This document shows positions 20,019 through 30,696 of a stretch of DNA of 44,620 nt, piece by piece. Numbering within the stretch: the stretch's first letter is position 1; each line of letters starts with the position of its first letter. The notes below the pieces were generated by a model that saw nothing but the letters and a program-made list of their open reading frames with translations, was not told where the DNA came from and did not search any database. Where the stretch lies: positions 275,247 through 319,866 of the forward strand of contig NW_003200738.1 in NCBI RefSeq assembly GCF_000006405.1. Reading direction: 5' to 3'. The DNA is from Perkinsus marinus ATCC 50983 (lineage: Eukaryota; Perkinsozoa; Perkinsida; Perkinsidae). The position numbers and the translations under genes are program-made.

Positions 20019-20986
20019 TGATAAGAGTCTATAGCCATTCAGTCTTATGGCGTGCGCTCCCTGTAGCGTAAAGCTCGCTCTCGCCCGACCGTTTCAAATA
20101 TTGTCCGTTCAAACCATTGTTCGGATCCCGTGGATCTATCTGATCTGTCTGCACTCAATCTCCACTAACTATTGAATCCTTATGTCCGGTTCTGCATCGA
20201 GTTCTAGTCCTCCGGAAGCCTTCGACCAGCACTTCCTTAACACAATGCGGCTCCCTTGTCTCAGGACCCTTGGTTCACGGTAGCGATGACTCTATCGGGA
20301 GCACAACTTCTTATCGGATAGTAGTATGTCCCAGCTATCTCTAGGGGCAAACAAAGAAAAAATAAAAAAGATGATAGAGGAGGAGGGGAGAGAGAGGGAG
20401 GGAGGGAGAGGGATAGAACAGGATGCGAACGAAACAAAAAAGATGTATGAGACCGCAGTCTGCCTACCGGAGGGATGACGAAATGTTCTCTTTGTGTCGT
20501 GTAGGGATCGCGCAGGGTCGAGTCATTGTTTGTACCGCAGGTCGACACCACTTCGCGACAACAACCATCATTGCTCGGTCTTGGGAAATCGAGCTTTACG
20601 CTCGGTTTTTCACATTGCCTCGATCATCCGTACTCAAATATCACTAGACAAGGATGTGATATGTAGACGGTATCAAAGAAAACATACATTCATTCCTGTT
20701 CCTTCCGTTTGCCTCCTGCTAGCACTCGCGCTTCCTTCGGACTGGTTCGCTCACGAACTTTTTCAGTTCCGTTCTGCGGCCGAAAGAGAGCACCAAATGT
20801 CGGTACTCAGAATCGTTCGCGTCACAAACCTTGTGACAGAAGGAGCGTTCATCGCGAATTAACCATGCCTCATATGATCTCCGGCACTCAGATCATCTAT
20901 GACCGGGCCTGAACACATCTATTTATGGACTCCTTAGGAGACCCTCTGTGGCCAGGGATATTCGATGAACGACACAATGGCTTCAT
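20019..20986. other. Retroelement flank, no gene recognised
   Basis: Probably LTR and flanking DNA. It contains a long purine tract (20341-20412: AGAAAAAATAAAAAAGATGA, then GGAGGAGGGGAGAGAGAGGG-type sequence). Open frames at 20423-20912 have no recognisable features. Confidence 0.35.
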
Positions 20987-21352
20987 TTAAGAGGCTCCAA
21001 AGAACTCTCTATATGAGTAAGTCAACTGCTCCTTTCTCGGGACCTCCACCACCAGTGCGTGCGCCAACAGGTTTTTTTCCAGCACAGTCTCTGGGAATTT
21101 TCCCCGATATATCTTCGCCATTTCCAACCGTTTAAGCAATGTCGGTAAGACTTCGCTGCTGCAGGAATCCAATGAGATTTCGAAATATGAGAACACTCCA
21201 ACCAGTCTCTTCTTCGTCGCTACATCCGTGTACAGGTCAAAGCTGATGTGATGACAAGCACTGGAGTTGGTTACATTGGCCGGCTTCTTGCATACCCGGG
21301 CAGCATGCCATTGCTCGTGGCCTGCGAGTGATTTGCAAGATTCCGTGGTCAA
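20987..21352 (-). CDS. Hypothetical protein fragment, 121 codons
   Basis: An open minus-strand frame with protein-like composition (RLVGVFSYFEISLDSCSSEV, then TLLKRLEMAKIYRGKFPE). No domain is recognised. An overlapping frame at 21237-21464 could supply an upstream exon. It lies between decayed transposons and may belong to one. Nothing indicates its function. Confidence 0.35.
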   Translation of the reverse strand: MTTESCKSLAGHEQWHAARVCKKPANVTNSSACHHISFDLYTDVATKKRLVGVFSYFEISLDSCSSEVLPTLLKRLEMAKIYRGKFPETVLEKNLLAHALVVEVPRKEQLTYSYREFFGAS

Positions 21353-21439
21353 CTTCTGAGATCGGAGCTCTCACCTGATCTCGCGAAAGAACTACACTTT
21401 CGGAAGCCTGATAGCCATTTCTCCGCCGTAGAGCAATGG

Positions 21440-21831
21440 CCCGTCCTAAATTAGGACGGGACAATTAGGACTCCTAATTGTCACAAAATCTTGCACATTA
21501 CATTTAATTTCATCAATGAGTTGAAGCGTATCATCTCTAGAAGAGAGAAAGAATCTCCTCAGAGTATCAACGGTTGAGCTTTAACCTCGCTTAGCGAGGT
21601 TATAGACGATACTAAAAGACTATTGAAGACTATTAAGGATCGAGACGAAGTGTACTAGCCTAGTACACTTCGTCTCGATCTCACGAGTATCCTCTAGTAC
21701 TCTCACTAGGGCGTTGCTCTGTGAGTAGAACTCATACACGGTAGTATCACTGAGCCATGGATTCAACACATTCTCACCAACATATTTGATAACACTAGCA
21801 GGCGACTAGCACTAACTTAGTGCCACTAAGT
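21440..21831. repeat. Hairpin island A: clustered near-perfect palindromes
   Basis: Hairpins follow each other closely: 21440-21460 (CCCGTCCTAA/TTAGGACGGG), 21460-21482 (GACAATTAGGA/TCCTAATTGTC), 21583-21601 (AACCTCGCT/AGCGAGGTT), 21638-21680 (a perfect 21-bp inverted repeat starting GATCGAGACGAAG), and 21815-21831 (ACTTAGTG/CACTAAGT). Each has a single spacer base, so loops of about 1 nt recur. No coding frame covers them. Confidence 0.85.
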
Positions 21832-21989
21832 ACGATGGAATCTTTATCATGGAAAAGATTCTAATGCCTCCCGCGGTAGTTCAACAGAGACGACAGGATA
21901 TGACGTTCACTACCCGCAATCGGTGGGCGACGTCGTGGAAGAGCATCGGGGAGTTAAGACACAGAATCAAAATCTTGATTCCGGTCGTA

Positions 21990-22097
21990 CCTCATCTGAG
22001 AATCATCCACCACGATGATCACCATCGTAGGCTCTTCCCGTGCTGTGGCGGTGTAGTACACGGTGTGTACGAAACCAAACGCACCAGAGGAGAAGGA
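21990..22097. repeat. 108-bp duplicated segment, copy 2
   Basis: Near-identical partner of 19191-19299. Here the minus strand is open (21954-22145) and reads FVHTVYYTATAREEP and VVDDSQMRYD. A GT donor-like GTACGA follows QMR. It is probably a fragment of the same transposon family as the 17-19 kb element. Confidence 0.65.
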
Positions 22098-22249
22098 GAC
22101 GGAGTAGGTTTGCCAATACAGATAGTACGAGTGGTAAATCAACATAACAAGGAATTGAACAGTTGATCACACTCTAAGTTATCCAACTATATTGATGATT
22201 AATAATTAATTAGCTCTATATCTGACTCTTCAGTTTGAGGTCAAGTATC

Positions 22250-22449
22250 GTGGTAGACTACCACTCGTAATTGGATCACACGTCTACGAGACTCTGTGAT
22301 ATAATACCGGTATGATCGCTAATCACTGATCCCGGCGGGATCCGGGGTCATACCGGATCAGTGATCCCTATGATGAGAGGATGAGAGGATCTTGTCCTCT
22401 CATCAGTCCGATGGGAGGACTGAGAAGGGATCTTGCGCAGTTACGCAAG
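22250..22449. repeat. Hairpin island B
   Basis: Stems are 22250-22264 (GTGGTAG/CTACCAC, 1-nt spacer), 22323-22364 (TCACTGATCC/GGATCAGTGA), 22380-22404 (GATGAGAGGA/TCCTCTCATC, 5-nt loop), 22404-22422 (CAGTCC/GGACTG) and 22432-22449 (CTTGCG/CGCAAG, 6-nt loop). Adjacent stems abut each other, so the whole stretch could fold as a string of hairpins. Confidence 0.8.
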
Positions 22450-22486
22450 AAGACAACATTGTCTCTAAACTCATACCATTCCTCCG

Positions 22487-22726
22487 TCATTTTACGACCG
22501 AAACAGGCTGCACGCAGGCATATCCTAATCGGTGTGATAGTTCCTTCATGGTTCTATCATTGACATGATGAGTTCCTTGTCTGACCTCCCATGTGGAGAG
22601 AGAATGGATTGGCCTCCCTACCTTGTTACGCTTTGGCCCTGACTCAATAACACACCCACCGCATTGTTCTTGAAGCGCTGATTTATGCCTTGAATATCTG
22701 AATATTTTAGATATTTTACCAGACAT
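22487..22726 (-). CDS. Hypothetical protein fragment with an AT-hook-like motif
   Basis: A 79-codon minus-strand frame starting MSGKISKIFRYSRHKS. It is basic, with a CGGC turn and KRNKVGRPIHS, which resembles an AT-hook core (GRP flanked by basic residues). It could be the N-terminal exon of a DNA-binding or transposon protein. The region from 22727 to 23573 holds no gene I recognise. Confidence 0.35.
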   Translation of the reverse strand: MSGKISKIFRYSRHKSALQEQCGGCVIESGPKRNKVGRPIHSLSTWEVRQGTHHVNDRTMKELSHRLGYACVQPVSVVK

Positions 22727-23573
22727 TGGAGTTCCTTGAAGCTTTTACATGATTAACCACATCCTACTGAGGTGAAGGTCTCGCGTTATTCGGTATGGAG
22801 GTATACTTCGTAGGAATTACTCTCAACTTCATTCAAGCAGTTGGGTGTACTTCTCTTCGTCTGTTCTCGTCACCCACCGCACTGATCTCACTAAACATAC
22901 TCATAGTGGAAAACTTCGATCACAGTCAAATTTTTTCCTGTAGGACCAGCCACAGTGGTACAGCCTAGACCATCGAGCAAGTTAGAAAGCCCCCTACGCC
23001 TCACAGGAGCTACTATCACCAAGTGATGATCATTCCCTGAGGCCAATAGCTAAGATGGTCATCTGTTCGGCATCTTCACCGAGATCCCTCGATACAACAT
23101 GTAGGGCATCACTCTTGGTCGACTTAGTCTTCCGTATCCCAACCACATTAGGTCTGACCACAGTGCTTCGTTATTACAGGGTACATCCCTGCCTTTTTTG
23201 TCTCTACTATGTCTACTTCTATTGCGAACTGACAACCCAAACTCGTAGATAGACCATATAGCACAGTTAAGGATGGAAGTCTACTGGGAACCAAGATGGA
23301 CAACACCAATCATTGGTCCAAGAAAGATTAAGGCGGCCCACGGGCCATGCCAACAACAGGAACAAGAATAGTATTATCATCAGTCAGAATCTTGGTCGAT
23401 ACTTCTCCTTTAGTCGGTACTTCTTGCGAGCCTCCTTCATTTCATGTTTAAAACTGACCAAGCAGGGGAAATGATATACAAACCCGCTGAAGAGCGCAAG
23501 CGTTTCTCAAGCCCTCTTAATTTGAATACGCTGACATCGTCAAAAACACCATAGACGGCCAGTTCCGTTGATC

Positions 23574-24395
23574 CTACTTGTCTTCAAGATTTTCCCGAGG
23601 TTCCCAGGTCATCTCGGTATAGCCTTTCCACTTCACTAGGTATTTCCGCCTACAAACCACAGAGTAGAGCAGAGACGCCACAGCGGCTTACCCATCGAAT
23701 TGAAGTACCCGGTCCACTATGTATCTGATACCAATCGGCTGTTATACCGCACAGCAGGCAACTTGACTTACCTCCGATTCCCACTGTCATCTTCATAACC
23801 ATTGAGGACCACATCAGAGTCGCTAAGGACTGAGGACGACGATGACGAGCTAGAGGAAGAAGGAGAATCAGGGGTATCCTGAGATCGATCGAGAGATTAC
23901 GAGGAGCATGGGGTGCGATCTCAGCTCACATCGTCAGATGAACTCTCACTGGAGAGAGGAGCCCCAGGGGGCACAATAAAGTCCGACAGGTCATCGGCAG
24001 AGTTCCTCCTAGACCCCTTCCTCTTCCTGCTGCTGCTACTAGAACCCTTATGGAGATGTCCTGAATGGGCGATGATGTTTCATAAGTTTGACGACTACGA
24101 ATTTGAAATTCCGTTCCAAGACAAGCTATCATACCACGAGTTGTTCCCGAAGCATTAAAGAATGTTTCCAGCAGGTGGCCACAAGAATGCTACTGTTAGG
24201 ATGCCTATAACGTGGTGCCTATGACTATTGTCCAATGTAAACGATATAGACTTGCAAGAATAGGCTAACACGTATACAAGTAGCTCACTTTTCTCAGCAA
24301 GTTTTCGTAACCCACTAGCTGGTGATGAGGATGATGGAGAGGAAGAGGAGGATGAGGGATGCCTCTGCTTCAAGGAACCACTAGAAACTGAAACG
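23574..24395 (-). CDS. Chromodomain protein, C-terminal part
   Basis: Resolved minus-strand exons are 23930 to about 24065, 23772-23878, 23692-23724 and 23574-23649. Introns are 51 nt (23879-23929), 47 nt (23725-23771) and 42 nt (23650-23691), and all restore frame. The product has a basic segment (SSSSRKRKGSRRNSADD), an acidic/Ser segment (APLSSESSSDD, DTPDSPSSSS) and then a C-terminal chromodomain: RRYIVDRVLQFDGRKYLVKW, KGYTEMTWEPRENLED, stop. The aromatic-cage positions (Tyr of YIV, Trp of KW, Trp of TWEP) are present, so binding to methylated histone lysine is plausible. The 5' exons are unresolved: a further acceptor lies near 24069 and a Ser-rich frame lies at 24155-24373. A transposon-borne chromodomain is the alternative, but no integrase is attached. 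Confidence 0.75.
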
Positions 24396-24534
24396 TAGGA
24401 AAAGTACGACCATTACTAAGCCAGTAACGAATTTATTCAAGTCAGTGGTAAAATCCATCACCGAGGACAGTCGTGCTCAGAATAGTATACATATGTGCGT
24501 AGACCCACAGGGCTATGCTGATGTGTATCACTGC

Positions 24535-25194
24535 CGAACCTCTAGAATCTCCATCACATATATATTACCCTTGTGGACATCCTCACGAGCTCCACCCTTC
24601 TTCTTCCTCGATGTTGGCTGCTCCGCCTTCTTCTTCTTCACACTACCTTCCGAGGCCACAGTGGTGGTCGTCTCGGACGGTGATGCTATCCGTTCTACCA
24701 GCAAGAGAATTGATTTCTAAACCATCGACACCCTACAGACACATTCACGATTTCACAAATTGCCAGCTTCCGCAGAATGATTTTCCTACTGATTTTTTCC
24801 TCGAGAATCACCGAATTCATAACTCACTCATGCGTCCTATTCTATTCTCAGATGTAAACTCATGACTGGTCAATGCAACTTTCACAAACTGATATCGAGA
24901 CGTTTCACGAAATTCGCATTTCGAGTCGAAAGGGTATGCCAAGATCCTTAAAAAATGGCCCCTGCTACTATCAAGATTGGCTTCCTCTCTCGGCACAGGT
25001 TTCATGTCGCTCCGCACGAGATACACTTCACGTCTATGCACGGCGCTGTCCAATTGGGCCAGCAGATCATCCAGACCTGTCATCGATCCGTCACGCGCCA
25101 CGAAATTAATCTTCCCTCTACATGAAAGCGCGCTGATATCCACATCGTCCTCCGTTATGCGTGTAGGCGGCGGACGTGGTCGTTGCGGTACCAT
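24535..25194 (-). CDS. Hypothetical minus-strand coding patches upstream of the chromodomain gene
   Basis: Two patches. At 24817-25194 an open frame runs MVPQRPRPPPTRITEDDVDI, then FVARDGSMTGLDDLLAQLDS, 125 codons. At about 24535-24700 a Lys-rich segment (EGSVKKKKAEQPTSRKKKGG) leads to NIYVMEILEVRQ, which resembles the first strand of a chromodomain, followed by a GTGATA donor-like site. They may be upstream exons of the same chromatin gene, possibly giving two chromodomains. The joins were not resolved. Confidence 0.4.
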
Positions 25195-25400
25195 CCCCTT
25201 CCTTATACAAAACAGCTACAACGAGGTCCTTTCCTATACACCCTAGACCCGTAATAGACTCCCTTAATTAGCATTATCAAAGCAACAGAGATCGACTGGG
25301 AACAGTTTATGTCAATGACGTAGAGTATCCCATGAAGGGTATCTATGCTTAACCGCAGCATATTGCCGGCAAAGTTGGAATATATAGTACCGTGTTTGGT

Positions 25401-25524
25401 TTCCTCACCTCAGGAGTTTTCTATACTTGAATTCAGGTAGAACTGTACAGAAATTAATACTAGTTTCCCAAAATTTCCTCAGAACTTTCATATTTTCGCC
25501 AACGCGAGTAGTTGACTATGTGCA
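25401..25524. repeat. Dispersed repeat B, copy 1
   Basis: Shares the order TTCCTCA...CAGGAGTTTTC, GGTAGAACTGTACAGAAA, TTTCCTCAGAA.TTTCATATTTTC, GTAGTTGACTATGTGCA with copies near 34.7, 38.4 and 40.6 kb, and more weakly 39.6 kb. It is non-coding. Confidence 0.65.
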
Positions 25525-27060
25525 TACTCTGGATTCAACTCCTTCCTTTCTACTACCGCCTCGAGTCATTCTCCCCAGTTCGTCCCGATGACCTCGTCTG
25601 TGGAGGTAACCTCAAGTGCCGATATCGCCTCTAAAACAGACCGTGCTCCCTCCCTAGTGCACATTTTGGACTCGAGTCAGAAAAACATTATATAAATTTT
25701 TCTCTCCATAAATCAACGTACTGTAGCTATTACTCGCCATTCCACTATCGTTGCCAAATCCGTAGCTACAGTCTCATTGACTCACCTGGTCCAAGGATGA
25801 GGGGAACCCATTATGAAGTCAATGTACTGTTGTAGTTCTCCTCTCGACGTTTTTTCGAACGCCTCGCTCCGCTTAGTGATATCTCGCTCGCCCACGGGTT
25901 AGGCGTTTCCGAGACGCCGTGTCGTCACATTCTTATCATCCTCAGATGGTAACCCTCTTACTCCTGAGGTGATCCCAGGGGAGAGTGTTGCTTTTGGTAT
26001 TGGAGTCGAACTCGGTGTTCTGTGTGTCGAGCTTCGATGGAAGTACGATCAGACCAAGGGGCATACAGGGCTGGTGATGATGACCAAATTGATCGCGAGT
26101 GGTGACGGTGTTGCTCTCGAAGTGGTTGTAGTGGCTTCGACGACTCCTCTGCCTTGGTTGCATAGAGAGGCTCATTATGAGCCAACTCGTGAACATCACG
26201 GGTCGACTGTGGCCACATAAGTGCATGGTGGAGCCGCTGACAATACCGACTCAACAATTCGAGGCACTATTGCTTCTCTCTTGACGAGGCCTGCATTCCT
26301 CATACAACAGTTACTATCATCTTGTGTCATTTTACTTGGTAAAGTACAGGTCTAAGTGTTTCCGTCATGGTAGATGCAATGACTAATAGGCTCTTTCATG
26401 GCATTACCAATGCCTTACACTCTTCAATGGAGCTCAATGAGCTCAGCTCATGTCTCGTCAAGGTCACATCGACTTTTGTCTTTTCTTGTCTACGATCTTT
26501 GTCCTCATCTCGATGGAGAGAGAGCATCCAGAGTATGAGGCTCGGGCTTATTTGCTCATTCTCGAAGTCCCCCTTTGGAGCTTACAGGCGGTGGGCGCCC
26601 TGGCATTGCATGGAATCTGCTTACCACTGGAGGAACACATATCGAATGTCTCCCGGACTTCAAAGCTCCGTTTGAAAGGTGTCTGTCATTTAATTGGACA
26701 TTTTCGCTTCTCTACCACACTCGGAAGAACTCGCCCCGTCCTTACAGTGGAAAGTATCATTGCAGTTTGCCGATAGTAAGATCAGCTTTTGCAACATACC
26801 ACTGACCGCGCGCCCCAAAACCAACCTTCAACGGATTCCCGTACGGGCGTTAGGAATCTTCTATCGACTCGGTTCGTATCCTACTCTCTGTTCACAGCTT
26901 CCAGCAGGATCTGCGGTGATCATGCCGTACCTGGACCAACCCGAGGCCTCATACCATTGATGCTGGACCAACTGCTACTGCGCCCTGATAGACCACTTAG
27001 GGATAGATGATCAGTTCTTGGAAATACTGCCGTCTGAGGACTCCCTTCACGAACACTATG
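25525..27060. other. No recognised gene
   Basis: Several open frames on both strands (for example plus 26450-26776 and minus 25958-26257) lack recognisable domains and have no consistent intron chain. A decayed element or an unrecognised gene is possible. Confidence 0.35.
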
Positions 27061-27130
27061 GTTGACAGTGATGCTAGCACTAGCCGAGAAGCGACGAATA
27101 AGTTCATCGACCTATTGAACAGTCCGTGCC

Positions 27131-27418
27131 ATGTCTTCCATGATCTTCGCTCCTGAGAGCAGGATTCGAATGTCCACCCAAGTGGATGCTGACCTAACTG
27201 TGCTTGCTACAGGAAGTGATCTCCTTTCTCTGGCCGCCTCGCATGCATTCGCCGGCGATGGTGGAGCTTTCTCTTTGGTCGATTCCTTACAAACTGCTTC
27301 AGTCAATCCATCGTTTCGAATACTCTTCTCGAGTACTGCTGATGGTAAAAAAGAAGACAACAAGGTTGTCCTGACCACCATCTCTGGCGTAGCCGACGGA
27401 CAGGCTGCGCAACACTAG
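27131..27418 (+). CDS. Hypothetical protein fragment
   Basis: A 95-codon plus-strand frame with good protein composition (VLATGSDLLSLAASHAFAGD, then NKVVLTTISGVADGQ). A second ATG frame at 27061-27156 (MVDSDASTSREATNKFIDLL) overlaps out of phase and could be joined by an unrecognised intron. It ends about 510 bp before the SPOC gene on the same strand. No domain is recognised. Confidence 0.35.
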   Translation: MSSMIFAPESRIRMSTQVDADLTVLATGSDLLSLAASHAFAGDGGAFSLVDSLQTASVNPSFRILFSSTADGKKEDNKVVLTTISGVADGQAAQH

Positions 27419-27928
27419 AGCACCGGGCAAGAGGGATCCTGACCGCCGCGCTCTCAGCATCCTCTTTGCGGTGGCTGATTCCATCAAAGTGGCCGATCAA
27501 TGGGCTGATCATCGGTACATTAAAGATGGGCAGTTGAACACAGCTCAGCCGCCCAGTTCTGAGGCGTGTGACGTTAGCATGGAGATAAATACCCAGCTGG
27601 GTGTGTATGAGCTCCCTACGCATACCTGCTATAGTCTCTCACACTACGCCGAGCACGAGCAATCAATAGCATGGCACCAAACTGGGCAGGGCACCGGCTC
27701 CACTGACAAACTACTCGTCAAGACCCCAATCTACCTCGTTGCGAGTACGGCCAGGTCCCCCGAGCCCTGCGTCAAGTACTGCGCAATAAGACGGCCTATA
27801 ACCTATAACTCGTTGGTTCGGACTTTGTGTAATCGTTTGTACTGTTTCGCGGCTTTTCACGAGTTTCGTTTCCGATCTCCTTTCCAGCCCTTCTCACGAC
27901 CCAACACAGCATTGATACATCGCGACTA

Positions 27929-29889
27929 ATGTCTCGTCCTGGTGTTGGAGGCGGCGGCCCGGCCGCGACTATCGAAAACTACATGCGTGGCTCTGACTGG
28001 AGGGGTAAGTGGCGTCAGGCCGCTGGGGTCCACCGCACCGCATCGAAACTTTCAACTTCGGCTAATCACCCTAGAGGGCCAAGCATTGGCAGTACGTCCA
28101 CTGAGGGGCCCGAGTGTGGAGGCGGCGGCCCTGTTATTGTCGATTGGCGGAAGGCTGGCGCAGCGTCTGGTACCACTCCGCCCAAGAGAGCCCGACCATG
28201 GTCCGCCGAACCACAATGGCACACTACTCATGCTAAGAGCCGTCACGAACCTTGGGAGGGTGCATGGCATGAGAGTAGCGAACCACGGCAGGGCGAGCGA
28301 AACTGGGGAGGGGGTCGCTCGTGGGACTGCTGGGAAGCCGATCACACTGGTGGTACTTGGCAAGAGGGCCAACAGAAGAGTTGGGATGATGGCCAAGAAG
28401 GTGGCCCCAAGGAGCATGGTGGTGGACCCCCTTCGAATGCCGATGCCAAGGCCCACCGGGGACCATCCGTAGATCACCGAGGATCGGGCGAGCCATCCCC
28501 GAAGAAAGCCCGCAATGTGGCGTCTAAGAGTCCTGACGACCAGCCCGGCAGTTCCGCCCTCGTGAACGCCCTCCGCAAACTCTTCCACGCTAAGAACGCT
28601 GCTGTTACTGCTGCCGAGGGCCCGGTCTCGGAGAAGGAGAAGACGGCAGAAAAGCCCTTGGGCGGAGGGGTTCTGACGGCCCTCCTCGCCAAGCAAGCCA
28701 CGGGTCCCCTGGCCAAGGCCGCTCTCTCGGTTCCTTCACCAGGTGGGAATTGGGCATCCCCTTGCATATGGTATTCATTCCTCTCGAGGTTCTCCATCGA
28801 ATGATCAGAATGACACGGAATTACGTAAGAAAGTCCTCACGAGGCTCTTGTCGAGTGACAATGCTGGGGAGTTTCTGCAGGACCCCAAAGGTGTTTTCAC
28901 AAGTCCCGTGCTATCAGGTTTATTGCTGTTTTCTTTGCAGTTGTTGAGATGCTCCTTCAAGTAGCATCCCAATTGGACGAGAGTGGCCTGTCTGATCTAC
29001 AGAAGTCGGTGGTGGGCATCGTAACGAAGCTTCAATCGTCGACGTCCTCTGCTCCTCCTGGTGCTGCCCCTTCCACCACTATGTCGCCGGGTCAGTTGGC
29101 TAAACGCGATGATTGTGTTGACCGCCTCAAGGCAATCCTTGAAGGGTTGCGAGGCCTTTTCCTCAAACGCCAAGAAGAGCGTATCACTAAAGCAAACGCA
29201 TCCACTAAGCCCGCGGGCGGGGCGTCGGGCGCATCTAGCCACAGTGCTTTGGCCAGTCTTCTCTCGGGGGTTTCCGCCCAAAACCAACCAATATACGATC
29301 ATAAGGTTTGGACGGGGCATGTCCAACGATCGGGGGTCAACAAGGCAAAGGTCAACATCTACACAACTCTGCCAGTCAACTCGCTAATCACGGATTTGGT
29401 CACACAACTCGGCAGCGACCTCAACTTGAGACTTCGAGTCCCCGATACTGAGGTACGCCGGAGTGACTCTCGTCCAACTTCATTTTCAACGCATATCGTA
29501 GTCAGTATTGGTGAAGGCTCCTATTGGGACGCTTTTGGAATGTCGAGTGAGGACCGTTTCCGGGGGAATTGTGAAAACAAATGAACATGAATTTCCACTC
29601 TTTGCTGAGTAACTCGCGCCGATGAACATTTATGGATAGGTTTTGCATCAGCGGCAAAATCATGCAGAAAGCTCAGCTTTGTTGCTTATGAAGGCGGACT
29701 CCGCAGCCGGTAGGCAACAGTACACGCAAGCGATCAACATGAAGTAGCCCTTCCTCAGATCAAGCTGAGTTGAACGCCCAAATCGCTTACTTCAATGGGA
29801 GGAAACGATCAGGCGTAGCTAAGTTCGAACGTGACAGTGGGCATTATGCTGCGTTCATGATACCGCCCGGATCACTTGCTGAGAAGTAG
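27929..29889 (+). CDS. SPOC-domain protein with disordered Gly/Trp-rich N-terminus
   Basis: Exons are 27929-28742, 28789-28890, 28941-29452, 29502-29546, 29640-29709 and 29759-29889, 557 residues in total. Introns are 46, 50, 49, 93 and 49 nt. Residues 1-230 are low-complexity, rich in Gly, Trp, Ser and Pro, with basic SPKKARN. A helical stretch follows (TELRKKVLTRLLSS, VVEMLLQVASQLDESGLSDL). Then comes a SPOC fold: KVWTGHVQRSGVNKAKVNIY, LNLRLRVPDTE, SVLVKAPIGTLL, QNHAESSALLLMKA and the family end YFNGRKRSGVAKF followed by AAFMIPPGS. SPOC domains in SPEN, PHF3 and DIDO bind phosphorylated peptides, including the RNA polymerase II tail, so a role in transcription or RNA processing is likely. 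The fourth intron (29547-29639) is the least certain. Confidence 0.75.
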
Positions 29890-29951
29890 CCCGCAGGTCA
29901 CGAAGTTGGCAGAGGGTCACAATGTGTGTTTAGGTTGATTGGTACTGATGA

Positions 29952-30459
29952 CTACAAGAGGTGCAATCCAGACGATATGGCAACAGTTTGTATGATAACT
30001 AAAACTGGTACCAACGCCTCCGCAGCCATCCCCCATTGAAGCTGATGAGTAGTTTTCAATTGCAACATTCCCCTTATATATTTGCCATTAGTAATCTGCC
30101 ATTCGATAAAAATAATTTGTGTTATTGTCAAAGTGGTCCATGATCTCCAAATGCTTAGTAAGAAGGGATAATAACAAGACACATCAAACCCATCACTGTG
30201 ATAGTAACGTTTATCCAGGATATCGTTGCCATGTGTGAAGATCCTCCGAATTCTGCTCGTAGCTCCTCCGACGCCTGAGAGTTGATACAATGAATATACT
30301 TCCTCTGCCACACAGGACATGTGTGGAGTGACCGGATGGCCGAGACGTGGACGTGCTATCCATTGCTGCGGTTTGACACGTAACATAGGCGATAACTCGG
30401 GGCGAATTTCTCCCTGAGAACCTCATCTCTTGCCCTTTTTCAATATATGCGTCTTTCAT
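29952..30459 (-). CDS. Hypothetical protein fragment
   Basis: Two overlapping minus-strand frames: 30211-30459 begins MKDAYIEKGQEMRFSGRNSP, and 29952-30386 contains PRLGHPVTPHMSCVAEEVYS, then TSRIRRIFTHGNDILDKRYY. The second piece faintly recalls the N-terminal region of type III polyketide synthases (a substrate loop before an IxxRY motif), but no catalytic Cys-His-Asn region follows. Treat it as unassigned. Confidence 0.3.
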
Positions 30460-30567
30460 AGCAACGAAACGCTGTTATGATACGGGGGCGAGCGCGGCGA
30501 CGAATTGTGGCACACCACAGAGTTTGGGAGTACTAATAAGAAGCAACAAGAATCTTCAGCCGAGTTG

Positions 30568-30696
30568 AGAGACAGACTACTAGTCAGTCTTGAGAGACTG
30601 AGTAGTCAGTCTCTCATTCATTAAGGATGTGAACATAGTCGTCAGTTGTGTCCTTGACAAGGACACAGCTGGACAACTGTGAACAAGGAATCCTTG
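30568..30696. repeat. Hairpin island C
   Basis: Stems are 30575-30585 (GACTA/TAGTC around C), 30592-30615 (GAGAGACTGA/TCAGTCTCTC, 4-nt loop), nested 30643-30679 (CAGTTGT/ACAACTG enclosing GTGTCCTTG/CAAGGACAC with 1-nt spacer) and 30684-30696 (CAAGGA/TCCTTG, 1-nt spacer). It has the same style as islands A and B, 8-9 kb away. Confidence 0.8.

Noticed and set aside
20341-20412. Long purine tract as the retroelement polypurine tract
   Set aside because: It is about 370 bp beyond the integrase stop and not followed by a plausible LTR start. The shorter tract at 20007-20018 fits better.
28891-28940. 23-nt intron (GTTTAT donor) in the SPOC gene
   Set aside because: A 50-nt intron with a GTGTTT donor shares the acceptor, keeps frame and fits the size class of the other introns.
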